Assembly (NCBI GenBank): GCA_958510875.1
Contig: OY294067.1
Location: forward strand, 54,944,039-55,008,038
DNA: 64,000 nucleotides
Direction: 5' to 3'
From: Endomychus coccineus
Lineage: Eukaryota > Arthropoda > Insecta > Coleoptera > Endomychidae
Below, piece after piece: positions 31,200-42,819 of this stretch. The notes beneath the pieces were generated by a model, which had not been told where the DNA came from, did no database searches, and saw only the letters and a program-made list of their open reading frames with translations. Made by a program: the position numbers and the translations under genes. Each line of letters starts with the position of its first letter. The first letter of the stretch is position 1.

Positions 31200-31729
31200 T
31201 CTATATGTCAATTGATGAATAAAGGAGCGCGACTATCTTAAAAGAAGGGAAGTTTCCTTGTTCTTCTGGATAACTAAATTTTTGTGAGAGAAATATGCTT
31301 TGACAATGAATATCGCTGAAAATGTTAAGCGTGGGTAGGCTTGAAGGATGGAACGGATATATATGGGGTAGCTAACTGGACATACCTACATACATTATGT
31401 CATTGATATGAATGGGATATTGTTCAGTAATTATATTCAATTCCAAAGAAGTTTACTTTTAGGTGGATGCGCCAGACGAATCCAGTTGTCTTCTCTTTGT
31501 AATAATAATTCAGGATGTGTGTAGGGACTCTTTCTGAACGTGTTAGTTGTGCCAATTGTCACATCTTAATCAAACGATTGAAATATCTCCCGAAATATGC
31601 ATCGTATGGAAAAATGTTTTCGACAGAAATGTCATGGTTAGGAGAGGGCCGGGCCATTCGATTACTTCAAGAAAGTGAGAAAATTATAGTGGAATGTTAA
31701 AGAGGCTACTATCCATTCCATTTCTCAAT
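31200..31729. other. unassigned stretch
   Basis: A 61-codon frame at 31515-31700 has no recognised domain. This is the flank of Helentron A. Confidence 0.3.
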
Positions 31730-32720
31730 CACTTGAGATTCATTACATCCCAATATCCTTTTCATCATGGAAGTTGAATCGAAAGGTTCACTCCCGTTCC
31801 TAGACATTTTAGTTATTCGACAAACTGACGGTACTTTTGGGACATTCTGTGTATCGAAAACCAACTGACACCGATAGATAATCTCAATGGTCTTTCCCAC
31901 CACCACCCTGCACAAGAGCAAAAGCCCTTTGGTCCACAGAGCTGTCAACTTGTCTCAATCCCAATGCTCAAAATCAGAATTGAAACATCTTTCATCTGTC
32001 TTATTATCAAATAATGTCTCCCATTATAACATACAAAAAGAAATACACTTCACCTAAAACTTCGAATCAACCTGAGCCAAAAACATCCCGCTTGCTTTAT
32101 TCATTGCCTATCTTCCATATATTGAAAATATAAAAGATCAAATTTCCAAAATCCTTAAAAAAATAATATTTGTACTCAGTTTTCCACACTTCCAAACTAT
32201 CTCAATCTGACAAACCTATCAAAGATCCCCTTTCTCCTCACCATTTAGGAGGTGCTTATAGCATCCCCTGTTCTTGCGGTGAAGTCCACATTGGTGAAAC
32301 AGATCATACAATACCAGTAGATCTGCACTTGCAGAACACAAAATTGACACTAATCATCAAATCTTTCGAAAATACTAATAGCCTAGCTCGAGCCTCAAAC
32401 TTGTATCGGCGAAAAATTCTTCAAGCGATAGAAATCCTAAAACATCCAAATATTCTGAACCGTTACTTAGGATATTACTTTCCCAACATTTGGAAACACA
32501 TCTTCGAAAATTTGCACATGATCACACAACGCCAGGGTCAGGTGCCAGAACGGAGTTAACCACCCGAATGAAAGCAGTGAACTGTGTAGCGTGAATGTTT
32601 TTCCTACAATAAATACCGCTACAGAATCCAGAATAATCAGTTTCAGTTCAAACCTCAAGCCCGCTCTAAATATGCCACCTGTAATGGTTGACGAAACGTC
32701 GCCATCAAGTCGTGGTATTG
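31730..32720 (+). pseudogene. Penelope-like element, RT tail plus GIY-YIG, with downstream pseudo-LTR motif
   Basis: The plus strand reads FIMEVESKGSLPFLDILVIR near 31765, then scrambled pieces of the HTDRYL..HHHPAQK block. The GIY-YIG entry is KPIKDPLSPHHLGGAYSIPC with SCGEVHIGET (32210-32300), followed by weaker sequence to about 32560. At 32679-32700 a GGTTGACGAAACGTC motif matches the hairpin-GAAAC motif of other PLE ends. It belongs to a different PLE lineage from the 5-kb and 62-kb copies (VYIGET-type). There are many stops. Confidence 0.75.
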
Positions 32721-35690
32721 TTTCGCAGAATCCATCCGGAAACCAAGAACTTTCAACATTAGCTATCCGCGGAAGTCTACTATTCAAGTTATTTTCCATT
32801 GTAGATTCTGATAGATCTTTAATAATTAAGTAGCTTTCACCAGAAGAATTTTTTTTATTCCTGATAGATGAAGCTAGAATCGACAACTTAGAAATGATGG
32901 TCGATAATTTCGAGGAGACATTCAAATGTGGTTACTTTTGGCTATATTTGGATATTTTTTCAACATTTTTAATATTATCTCCTAAAAGTGCATTCAAAGA
33001 GATGCATTTTCCTCTGTAGAAATGATGAAATGCACATTAGAAGAAAAAAAATTGGTAACGTTTTTTGTAAATGACTTCCAGAATCGATCAAAAAAATTTA
33101 ACAAAATCGGTTCATTCAATTTTTCTTTTTTACTTTGGCCTTTCTTGTGCTTCATTTCCTCGACTATATATTATGTTGCTTTAATTAGTATCAGTAACCA
33201 AGACAATGAAATTACAGCTTACTAGGATGACAAATATGAAACAATCTAGATCATGAATAAAGTATAGAGTAATAGATTCTGTGAGTCACCATAGATAGGT
33301 ACTTCCCTTTCCCGAAAAACAACATGAGAAACTCACGGAAAAGATTTACCTTCTTCTTCTTTTGTTATACTAGGGAAATTGATCTATTCATATAAATGTT
33401 TGTAGACTTCAATAATTGATATAAAAAAAAATTTTGGGGTTAACAATTAATATCTTGTAAACTCTCTTTGATCTATTAGTAACCTCAAAAGGTTCTACAA
33501 AAGGAATCTATAATGACAGTTAATCTTGTCAATGGTAATCAAATGAAATTCACAAGTTAACATCGAGAAATAAATATGCGTAGTTTCGAAATTGTTATCC
33601 TTTGTGGAATACAATTTTGAAATGATGAACGGACGATTGATAAAAACATCTGAATCGGATGTAGTAGGAATGAAGGTTACGTCAGGAATTCCTCAAGTAG
33701 GTTGATTCTTCCTAAGAAAGTTTGACACAGCAACCATGAAACTGAGAATGATGGAATATTAATACTAATGAAAATACGTTATGCTCAAAGACATGATAAA
33801 TGTTACTAGCACATAAATCACACGGAAGAGGTCGGAATAGATGCACACCTCACATTATCTTGAGTTTTTCAAACAAATCATGAATTTTAATATCAGTGGA
33901 TAAGATGAGGATCTGTCTCGACTACATTCGAGATCGAAGGTAATCAGAAGCTATGGAATAAAATCGTTAAATTGGAACTTTGGATCGTACAAAAGCATTT
34001 AGTTTTCGTTCCAGATATATAATTAATTTTCATGAAACTACTTGGAATAATGAACTGTAATATAATATAATATAATATTCCATAACATCTGCTGTTTATA
34101 GTTATTATTTAGAGAGAATGTAAATGTAGCTGCCTGACGGAATAAATTATTAATTCTTAAGAAATTTTCACGAACATCGACTTCGCTCTCATATTATTCA
34201 TCGTCTCTGAACAACAACTTCACATTACCGAAGTAGACGCGCTTCCGCGCACAGAATTCCTTGAATAATTTTGGTTTCGGAAGCTCCGGAATAGATTCTC
34301 TAGAACAAGGTGTCTGGTATTCTCAGTGCAACATATGAGTATATGACACAACCGATGCAACTCGGAACAAATATAATATCCAGTGGCGGATGTACCTCTA
34401 TCATAAGGATGGATCATAATAATTATGAGCATCTTTCGATTGTTTTTGCTCCATGAATTGAGCTGAATCAACTGTGATCAATTAATTAGGTGATTTCCCT
34501 CACTCTTTTTGTGAGCAAAATAACTTTCGGGTATGTAGGAAAATAAAATACATTGGAAATGAACGGTTGATCATAGGAAGCTGTGAATAGGTTTTTCAGA
34601 TTCTTCGGAAAATTTCAAGTCTATGTGTGTATTTGTAACTTGCTTTACAACTTCTTTACAAGCAAAATCAGGAATAACAGTGAACTCAGTATTTCACAAA
34701 CCTTGATGTTGAGTTATAACACAATTTCTTCGCCATTGCATGTGCGATGAAAAAAAGTTTTATACTATTCTAAAGCTTGAGTCTTGGCGATATTTTGAAA
34801 ACAGATATCTACATCATTTGTCTTGGAAAAATATTGGGTATTAGACGTTTTAATTTTCACGACTTCATCAAATAACAGGTGACACCTAAATGATAATAAA
34901 AATAATGAAAATAATAACATTTCGGTGATAAATATTAAATCATATGAAAGCTTATTCATTGCTCTTCCATTTGCAATGATTTAATTTTTTCTACATTCTT
35001 TGTTGATCGTAGGAAGAGGTCAATAGGATGGAAATGTGATATTTTAATAAAAAAAAAATGGAAAATAGCAAATTACTTGTTAACCGTTGAAAACCGGAAT
35101 ATCTATTATATAAACATTTTTTTTGGAAATATAATATAGAATCACATATTATTTTTTTTTACATATATCCTGATACATCCTGTATACTACGTACATGGAG
35201 GGATATAAAAATCTGGAAATGCACGTGGTTGCAATTTCTTGGAAATAGCTGAGAATCAAATTAACAACTATCAGGTATAGTTTGGTATCTGACTATATGA
35301 GATATATTAAATATTATCAGATTGATTCCAAAGGGGATTGCATTCTACCTTCACTTCAACTGCTTTGAACTCTCAAATATCATGCTAGTTGACACATGCA
35401 AATTGTCCGTTGCTGATTTGATGAATGCAAACTACAACTCTGTTCAAATAAAACTAATAATGTAAATAGTTTGGAATGTTTGAACAGATGACCTCAAATT
35501 CCGAGTTTCAGGGCTACTTTGATTTCTACGCTTCGCTGGTTATGTCTATATTCAATATGAATCAATTTTAATATATAACGTTCTAGTTTGAGAATAATAT
35601 TCATTCATGTCATTCGAAGCAACCATTCACTAGCTCCGATGAACTAAATCGTTTCATTTCTAACAAACTCCTTCATTATGACTTAATATA
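32721..35690. other. 3-kb stretch with no recognisable gene
   Basis: Only short frames occur. I see no terminal repeats or arrays apart from a small ATATAATATAATATA run near 34060. A patch at 34220-34330 has higher GC without any identifiable content. Confidence 0.35.
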
Positions 35691-35694
35691 TAAG

Positions 35695-36005
35695 GATGTC
35701 CCAAAATTAACGCAAGATTTGGATTAAATAGAAGTTCCAAAATAAATATTATATTCGAGTGAAAAATACCTCCAGATACCAATATCTTTTTTTTACTCGA
35801 ATATCACAATTATTTTGAAATGGATTTACAAAAAATGAAAATAAGACTTCAAATTTTACACCCTTTATCTCAGAAACGACTAACTTGCGGACATATGTTT
35901 ATGGAAACTTTTATTCTTATTTTGACGTCAGCAACACGCTCCTGCTACACGTACTTATGTATGTATAGAAATCTGGAAGGGTTGCTTCATAACATCCCAA
36001 AATAA
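35695..36005. mobile_element. possible DNA-transposon end or MITE fragment
   Basis: AAGGATGTCCCAAAATTAAC at about 35692 resembles the GGTGTCCC-type ends of insect IS630/mariner relatives, and CACCCTTTATCTCAGAAACGA inside resembles phrases in the element at 43.8-45.7 kb. No opposite end was found. Confidence 0.3.
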
Positions 36006-36028
36006 TATAATAGTTATTTGTTTTACTA

Positions 36029-36126
36029 GGCATAAAAGCACAAGATTTAATGCCGCGGCTGGTGTTTCATAGCCGAGCGTAGCGAGGCTATGAAACCAGC
36101 CAAGGCATTAAATCTGCTTTTCTGCC
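36029..36126. repeat. 98-bp hairpin at the 5' side of the Crypton-like element
   Basis: The arms GGCATAAAAGCA, AGATTTAATGCC, GGCTGG and TTTCATAGCC are answered in inverted order after the loop GAGCGTAGCGA, ending AAATCTGCTTTTCTGCC. Only a few bases mismatch. It lies about 220 bp before the recombinase start codon and shares GGCATTAAA with the repeats downstream of the gene, so it probably belongs to the element terminus. Confidence 0.75.
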
Positions 36127-36341
36127 GTGTGAAACATATCATTTTTTCTTCAAATTTGTTCCAATTCCACGCAAAATCGACTTTTTCATATTTAAATTGC
36201 GTTTCATTATCAATATCCAAATAACTAAATTATTTTATTAAAGGTAACTGGGCCCTGCGTTACTATGTTTACCGCTGATGACGTTTGTTGAATATGTTTG
36301 TTTACTGTTTACTTTGTCATTGTCAATTTTGAAAAGTTGTC

Positions 36342-37452
36342 ATGTTAGAAATGGATTTACTGCAAAGTCAGGATGAATTGATGCAATTAACACCACCTGA
36401 GATAAGAGACCAGGCCCGAGATGTGGAATTTAACCTTTTACCGGAAAAATCAAGAACTGTATATGAACTCACATACATCAGATTCATGGAATATAGACAG
36501 AAGAAAAATATAGGATCTTTCTCTGAAAATGTGCTGATTGTCTATTTTTCCGATCTTTCAAAGAAAATGAAGCCTTCAACGTTATGGTCTACCTATTCGA
36601 TGTTGAAAGCTACCCTGAACATGAAAAATAACATTGATTTGGCAAAGTACCAGAAGTTACGGACTTTTTTGAAACGCCAGTCAGACGGTTTCCATGCAAA
36701 AAAATCCCGAGTTTTTCAAAGAGAAGAAATCGAGAAATTTTTATCAGATGCCCCAGATGAACTGTATTTGTGTACGAAGGTAGGAATATATTGAAAATGA
36801 TCTATTATGGATTAAAGAACTAATTTTCAATTTATATTTTAGGTTGTAATTATTGTTGCAGTCGCTGGGGCTTGTAGATGTGATGAGCTTTTGCAAATGA
36901 AAATAGATGATATAAATGATATGGGCGACAAATTGCTAATTATGCTACCAAATACTAAGACCAAAAGAGCAAGATCTTTTGTAGTAACGGAATATTTAAG
37001 CGTTTACAGAAAATATGCAGCCTCCAGACCCTCGAATTTAAATAATCGGCGTGTCTTCTATAAATATGCGAACGGTAAAACACATCATCAAATCATTGGC
37101 ATTCACAAATTCGGTAAAATGCCAGAAGAAATTGCTACTTTTCTGGGACTATCCCATGCGAAAGAGTATACCGGGCACTGCTTTCGCAGAACTTCGGCCA
37201 CGTTGCTGGTGCATTCTGGTGGGGACATAACAATGTTGAAGCAACATGGAGGATGGAAGTCTCGCGGAGGGCTATATTGAGGACTCGCTAGCCAATAAGT
37301 CGAACATCGGCAATAAAATATTTTCTGGCGTTTCCGGAGTATCAAGTGTAGATACTCAAGTTGTTAATTTTACTGGAAAGAAGGGAAGTGGACAGAGTTC
37401 AATTGTATTAAATAATTGTTCACAATTGACCATAAATATATCTAATAAATAA
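36342..37452 (+). pseudogene. tyrosine recombinase (Crypton-type), one intron, frameshift near the catalytic end
   Basis: ATG at 36342. Exon 1 (36342-36779, 146 codons) is the core-binding part: ARDVEFNLLPEKSRTVYELT, FSENVLIVYFSDLSKK and KPSTLWSTYSMLKATL. The 63-bp intron (GT at 36780, AG at 36841-36842) is phase 0. Exon 2 gives the catalytic domain: Arg at residue ~158 (GACRCDELLQM), the HCFRRTSATLL HxxR box, QHGGWKS, and then a net frameshift at about 37257 that stops the frame at 37280. The alternative frame to 37452 holds AEGYIEDS with the nucleophilic Tyr and the tail. All five catalytic positions are thus encoded, but the tyrosine is out of frame. Similar genes are multi-copy in insect genomes. 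Confidence 0.85.
36780..36842 (+). other. 63-bp spliceosomal intron in the recombinase gene
   Basis: The donor is AAG|GTAGGA and the acceptor TATATTTTAG|GTT, with an AT-rich interior and an in-frame TGA. Removing it joins ...LCTK to VVIIVAVAGACRCDEL with the reading frame intact, as expected for this protein family. The size is typical of short insect introns. Confidence 0.8.
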
Positions 37453-37596
37453 AAATTTCGTGTTGTAGTTTGTAGTTTTAATGCAATAAAACCAGTTTAT
37501 TATCATCAGCATCATTTTGAGTTTTCTTAATGTCATTGTCAATTTTAATAACCAGTTTGATTTAAATTATTACTTGGAAGGTTGCCTAGCAACTAA

Positions 37597-37690
37597 CTTT
37601 TTCTGCCTAGGCAGTAAAAGTGGACTTTTTCTGCCTAGGCATTAAAAGTACAACTTCTAAGCCTGCCAAGTGTCATTAAAAGGCCGCTTT
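37597..37690. repeat. palindromic direct repeats at the 3' side of the Crypton-like element
   Basis: CTTTTTCTGCCTAGGCA occurs at 37597 and 37625 (28-bp period), each followed by TTAAAAG or GTAAAAG. A near-palindrome CATTAAAAGGCC..TTTTAATG lies at about 37674-37695. TGCCTAGGCA is itself a perfect palindrome. These are plausible recombinase binding or exchange sites. Confidence 0.65.
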
Positions 37691-37692
37691 TA

Positions 37693-40080
37693 ATGTCATT
37701 TGGAGAAAAAAAATATAATATTATATTATGTGGCGATTTCAATATAAATCTATCAGTATCTAACATTAATACAAAACTATGTTTCGATTTGATCAGTTCA
37801 TTTAATCTTCAACAGACGATTTTCGAACCCACCAGACAATCTAATCAGTCGAACACTTTGATAGATAATATTTTCTGCTCCAAGATATCAGGGAATCTAC
37901 AATGCAACATATTAACGAGTGCTCTATCAGACATTTCAGGGCAAATAATGTACATGGAACTCCCTGTGAATAAAACAATTCAAGAAGTGGAATACAGAAT
38001 ACATTACAGTGTATCCAAATTGAATCAGTACAGGCAATTTCTTTCCTCTGAATCTTGAGATACTATATTCAACATGGAGGACCCCAACGATGCATATAAC
38101 CTTTTCATATCAAAGATGAGCAACTTTTTAAGTGCTGTTTTAAGGAAAAAAGAAGTAACAATATCTGCTATTAGACATTGGATTACAAAAGAAATAAAAT
38201 CTTCTGATTGAAATCAGAAGAAAGTTGTATACATTGAAATGTAAAGGACTCATATCAACCGAGATATAATCGGCTTACAAAATACCTGAAAGTCAAGGTA
38301 GATCAAGCAAAGCAGTGTTCAAACAAAATCCACATTGAACAATTGCATAATAAAAGTAAGGCTATTCGGAATATAGTTCATGCACAAACAGGCAAACCAA
38401 TAAAACAAAACTATTTCCTCGACAACTTCGAAAATTCCAATACCTTAGAAACACTCGCGAATCAATGTAAGGATACAATAACTCGTGGTGATATGTCTAC
38501 ATTATTCACCTTAAATAAAATTGGAAAAAGTATTTTCATGCACCTGACCGATAGCAATGAAGTATACAAAGTATTAGTGAGATTGAAAAATACTCCTCCA
38601 TAGAGCGATAATAGAATTAATGTGAAATTAATCAAACATGTAGCGCAGGAAATAACTTTGCCGTTGGTGCATCCAATAAACTCATCTCTAATATCTAGAG
38701 TATTTCCAGATAAATTGAAATTAGCAGCTATAAAACCAATTTTCAAAAATGGCGAGAAAGATAAGATCAATAACTATAGACCTATAGCTTTACTCTCCAA
38801 TTTCATTAAAGTATATGAAAAGATTTTTTCGAAAGATTAACATAATCTCAGACGAACAAAACGGTTCCAGGAAGAATAAGACAACGATTAGAGCTATCTA
38901 CCACACTCTAAGTGAAATATTTGATTCTATCAACAAGGATAAAGCAACTGCACTTCTTTGTCTAGACTTGTCACAGGCTTTTGATAGTATTGATCATTCA
39001 ATTCTGTTGGCAAAGCCGGAGGGGGCATCGGAGGGGCAGCACATAATTTACTCAAATCATATCTTGAAAATAGAAATCAATATACTAAATCTTCCAATAA
39101 TTCAAGAAAAAGCATGAGGTCTGATATAGCATATGTGAAGAAAGGGGTCCCTCAAGGATCAATATTGGGGCCGCTGTTGTATATTATCTATGTAAACGAT
39201 CTATCTGTTGCAATCAACATTGATATTTCACAATATGCAGATGACACTGCGGCTGCAATTTCAGAGTTGTCCAATCTCCAAAATAATACCTCCAAAATCA
39301 TTGATTCTTTCAACAACTGGTTCACAAAAAACAATTTAACTTCAAATATAGATAAAACCAAAGTGACACATTCAACTACAGTGAAAATAATAACAGGACA
39401 GAACTTACCGATGGCAGAAGAATGTTGAGACTCTCTGCTCTTACAAGTTTCTTAGGTATAGAAATTGATTTACGGATAGATTGGAGACCTCATAAATCAT
39501 GTAGCTAGCAACTTTGCAAGTTTTGCTATGCACTGAGAACGTTATCGAATCAATTGGGGATTGATACAGCATTAGCTGCATATCATGCATATGTGAAATC
39601 AAGGCTGCAGTACAGCATAATAATTTGGGCAAACTCCGCTGGGGAATCCCGAATCTTCAAAAAAGGTGCTTGCGAAATATACTCAGGCTCAAGAGAATGC
39701 AGAACTGTGTGAGCTTTTTCGCTAAGTATAAAATACTTACCTTCTATTCTCTGTATATTTATAAAGCCATCTTGTTTGTCAGAGATCTCTATTCATGAAC
39801 AACGCTGACAATCATGAGTATCAAACAACATTCAAGGAAAATATGAAATGTCAAGAACTGAATGACACTTATCTGCAAAAAAAATTTTGAGTTTTCGGCA
39901 GCAAAAATATTTAACAAACTTCCACAAGCACTTCACTCTAAACCTAGAAGTGTTTTGAAATTCATTCTGAAATCGTTTCTTATTGCAATTCATGAATACT
40001 TTGATGACAACCAGGTCAGCTTAATCTGAAATCAATCTTCACTAAACTGAAATATTTTATATTCAAATAGTTTTTATTCT
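37693..40080 (+). pseudogene. decayed non-LTR retrotransposon (CR1/Rex1/jockey-like), 5'-truncated
   Basis: In order on the plus strand: the endonuclease second half (IILCGDFNINL at about 37720, NTLIDNIF, SDISGQ where SDH is expected), a linker with several stops, and the RT. The RT shows NYRPIALLSNFIKVYEKI (38770), ALLCLDLSQAFDSIDH (motif A, 38950), KKGVPQGSILGPLLYIIYVN (motif B, 39140) and SQYADDTAA (motif C, 39228). The C-terminal region follows (QKRCLRNILRLKRMQ near 39660; FSAAKIFNKLPQALHSKPRS near 39890). At least eight stops or shifts. It has no RNase H. It begins abruptly at the end of the Crypton-like element. Confidence 0.85.
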
Positions 40081-40129
40081 CCTAACTTTTATCATGTACT
40101 TATGATTGTAGGCTAACGCCATTCATATA

Positions 40130-41143
40130 TTTTTTAAGCTATGCAATAGCTTAAAAAATAATTTTTTATCGCGGGCTTTGAGCGCGGCGACCGAATCAAG
40201 AAATTTCGTAGAACGGAAATGAAACCTAACACCCCCCACTCCGCCTACCATGTAGCTCGGCCGAGCGTTCGCTTAACGTGTATGTATATGGTACGACTGT
40301 ACGAAGCTCGCACGGATCGAGAAGAGCTGCTCTATACATGTAGGTATATATACTGTTGTAGATACTGTTCCAAAAGGTGGGGTAGCTATTTACCAAAATA
40401 GTAATAATGTTACTAATATTATGACTCCGAATATTGAAATAAATATTGCACACGTTAGCGATGTTAATGTTAGGCGCTCATTTGTTGGAGCTATTTGTGC
40501 GTGTTTATGCAAACTTAGAAATGGCCTACACATAGTCATGGTAGCAATTTACATTTCTCCGAATCCAAAATTGGTCGAGGTAGAGCATTTTATTCATCGC
40601 ACTTTACTGGAGTACACTGAAGAAGGGTCGAAAATACTTGGTACAAATGGTAATAAATTTCCACTTATCTTGGCTGGCGATTTCAACATCAACTTCGCTT
40701 ATGAAAAATCAGAGCGGTTGACAACTTTCCTTCCGGAAAAATTGAATTTGAAAACGAATAATGATCCACAAGAATCCACAACAAAATATGGGACCACCAT
40801 TGACGCGGTATTTTCCAGATATTTAGAGGATATCATGTCTCAAACTTATGTTTCTTATTTCAGTTACCATAAACCTATAGTTTCAATGATAAAAATTCCT
40901 CAATAACCTACATGTATTGTGAGATAATAAAAATATTTTAAACGATATTAACTTCTCATTTATTCAATAAAAGAAAAAAAATTGTTTTCTTATCGGTTAC
41001 CACGCTCAAAAACTTGAATTAATATCAAAGGAAAAAAAATACTGCATAAATAAAAAATAAATAAATAATTATAATTGCATAAGTTAATACAAAATTCTAT
41101 GCAATAGCTTTACCGCAGCAGTCCCCGAGTGCCACACGTTTTT
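40130..41143 (+). mobile_element. Helentron derivative B, inserted in non-LTR sequence
   Basis: The 5' palindrome TTTTTTAAGCTAT-GCA-ATAGCTTAAAAAA (40130-40158) precedes ATCGCGGGCTTTGAGCGCGG. The endonuclease remnant and tail are closely similar to copy A. The 3' block CTATGCAATAGCTTTACCGC with GTCCCCGAGTGCC ends about 41137. The interior lacks Rep, helicase and the first half of the endonuclease. A 14-bp direct repeat GTTTTTATTCTCCT flanks the copy at 40070-40083 and 41138-41151. Confidence 0.8.
40382..40906 (+). pseudogene. Helentron endonuclease, C-terminal half
   Basis: From GVAIYQNSNNVTNIMTPNI the frame matches residues ~120-285 of copy A with high identity, through AGDFNINFAYEKSERL, TTIDAVFSRYLED and SYFSYHKPIVS. 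It therefore keeps the terminal catalytic His lost from copy A. The first half with the Asn and Glu residues is replaced by unrelated sequence after the 5' block, so it is not functional. The two copies are complementary losses from one parent protein. Confidence 0.85.
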
Positions 41144-41297
41144 ATTCTCCTTTTTCTTTTACTGTGACCTGTCCTACACCCATGGGGATTCTTATGAATA
41201 TATGAAATGAATTATTCACTTAAGAAGCACGCGGTATATTTATAACCAGAGAAACACGGTTGATGATTCAACAAAGTAGTATAATTCCATTTGAAAA

Positions 41298-41636
41298 ATG
41301 GAAGATGGATGTCAGAAATACCAATTTGAACTGAGCTACATCGCCCAAAAACCATATAGTTCCTATTTCACCACTTTAGAGCGATCTGCAAAATTTCAAA
41401 TAAATACGACCAATAGGAATGGCGCAATCGTCTCCACAGTGGTTTATGCACGCACATATGTTCACACAAATATCATGTCAAGAATAGTCTGGATCGATTC
41501 AGAAACGCACGTTTTAGAGAAATCGTACAGTTTTCCTACTCCACCATGTTTGTTACAGAGACCAGATATACCAAGTTTCCTGTTTGTTTTCTTTGTTCTA
41601 AGTTATGTTAGTTCACACATAGACTTTCAAGTGTAG
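41298..41636 (+). CDS. hypothetical 112-aa ORF
   Basis: It starts at a true ATG. The only feature is a hydrophobic C-terminal stretch (LFVFFVLSYVSS) that could be a membrane segment. I recognise no family. It could be a chance frame in AT-rich DNA. Confidence 0.15.
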   Translation: MEDGCQKYQFELSYIAQKPYSSYFTTLERSAKFQINTTNRNGAIVSTVVYARTYVHTNIMSRIVWIDSETHVLEKSYSFPTPPCLLQRPDIPSFLFVFFVLSYVSSHIDFQV

Positions 41637-42276
41637 AAACAGTAAAGATAAGCAATCATTTGACTGCTTACATGTTACTGGAAATACAGATGAATCGAAA
41701 GTACACGTAGAAGAAAACTTACAACTGAAAAGTGATTTACCCTGACCCTCACTGTGACAAGAAATATAATTTTTAAATGAAAAAGAGGATAACGCACCTT
41801 CAATGAAAGATGATAGACTTTCGCGTTAATTAATTCAGAATGAGTATCTGATAATTAAACAGCAACCAGCTTTCGCAAAAAAATTCGACATACAAAGTAT
41901 TTTTCCAAGTTACTCAAAAGAATTTAATTAAAGAGTCTATAATTATGCACCAAAATTTACATTTGCGAGGAAATATTCCTGTGATTCTCTCTGACGATGA
42001 ACATTTACGCAAAATTGTAGCCTCCAACATTATTCCATTATGAAGCCAGTCCTAAATGTCTTTTATGCCCATACATGTTTTGTCAAATATACTTCACAGA
42101 TTCCTTGGAACTCAATCATAAAACATGAACATGAAACAGGCAAAAAGAAAATTTTCTATAATTTCATCAAATACTTCACTTCACATGTATAACAACGACA
42201 GACAATGACATCAGAATATCTGATGACATTTATTCCCACCAGAGTATATCCAAAAATTTAAATAACATATATGCAT

Positions 42277-42615
42277 TCAATAATAAACTGAAATCGCTTC
42301 TAGTAATAAAATGTTTTTATACCAATTGTAATTTTTAAATTGTAAATGATAGTTCTTTCCTCGATTGAGAATGCCGCTTAAAGGACACCGCTTCGATGAC
42401 AAAGAGACTGTTGAAACTATTGCGACGAATGCACTAAAGGCGATTCCAAAAACTGACTTCCAAGACTGCTTTAGAAAGATATCATCGATATAAGCATGTT
42501 GTTCAATCAAATTGGGACAACCTTGACCTTGACTACCGGATGACGAAGAATGAGTCAAGCGCCGAGAAATCGAAGTAGTCGAATACTTTTGACTTTTCGG
42601 ACAGAACTCGTTCAA
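42277..42615 (-). CDS. hypothetical ORF, weak
   Basis: 112 codons, but the frame opens with TTG rather than ATG. A Ser-rich N-terminal half is followed by one possible membrane segment (GIAFSAFVAIVSTVSL). No homologue recognised. Confidence 0.1.
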   Translation of the reverse strand: MNEFCPKSQKYSTTSISRRLTHSSSSGSQGQGCPNLIEQHAYIDDIFLKQSWKSVFGIAFSAFVAIVSTVSLSSKRCPLSGILNRGKNYHLQFKNYNWYKNILLLEAISVYY

Positions 42616-42819
42616 TTCAGATTGACATTCAACACAACAAAAGGATATAGTTTGTAGTTTATCACATACATATTAGTCTTGTTTCAGATCCTTCATTCCT
42701 CTGAGGCCATTTGTTAGTACAATAGGTTCCCCTTTCTATATACCCCCTAAAGGCCTCTTCTCTTCCACACTGAAACTCCTTGCAAGCAATTCGTATTCTT
42801 TCCATTTGGAGGAATAGTG

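Larger units (their letters stand above)
36029..37690 (+). mobile_element. Crypton-like tyrosine-recombinase element
   Basis: A single recombinase gene sits between a terminal hairpin (36029-36126) and a 3' cluster of palindromic direct repeats (37597-37690). There is no reverse transcriptase of its own and no inverted terminal repeats of the DDE kind. That is the layout of Cryptons, which move a circular DNA by tyrosine-recombinase strand exchange. The exact ends are not fixed. Confidence 0.65.
41144..42819. other. non-LTR 3' flank, then unassigned sequence
   Basis: 41144-41215 (TTTTACTGTGACCTGTCCTA and the ATGAATATATGAAATGAATT end) resembles the 3' UTR of CR1/Rex1-like elements and may continue the element at 37.7-40.1 kb beyond Helentron B. 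The remainder holds two unassigned frames. Confidence 0.4.

Noticed and set aside
32467..32925. 152-codon minus frame opposite the 32-kb PLE
   Set aside because: It overlaps recognisable PLE sequence on the plus strand and its pseudo-LTR motif; no domain of its own.
35135..35200. CCTGATACATCCTGTATAC as a DNA-transposon end
   Set aside because: No matching opposite end could be found within several kilobases.
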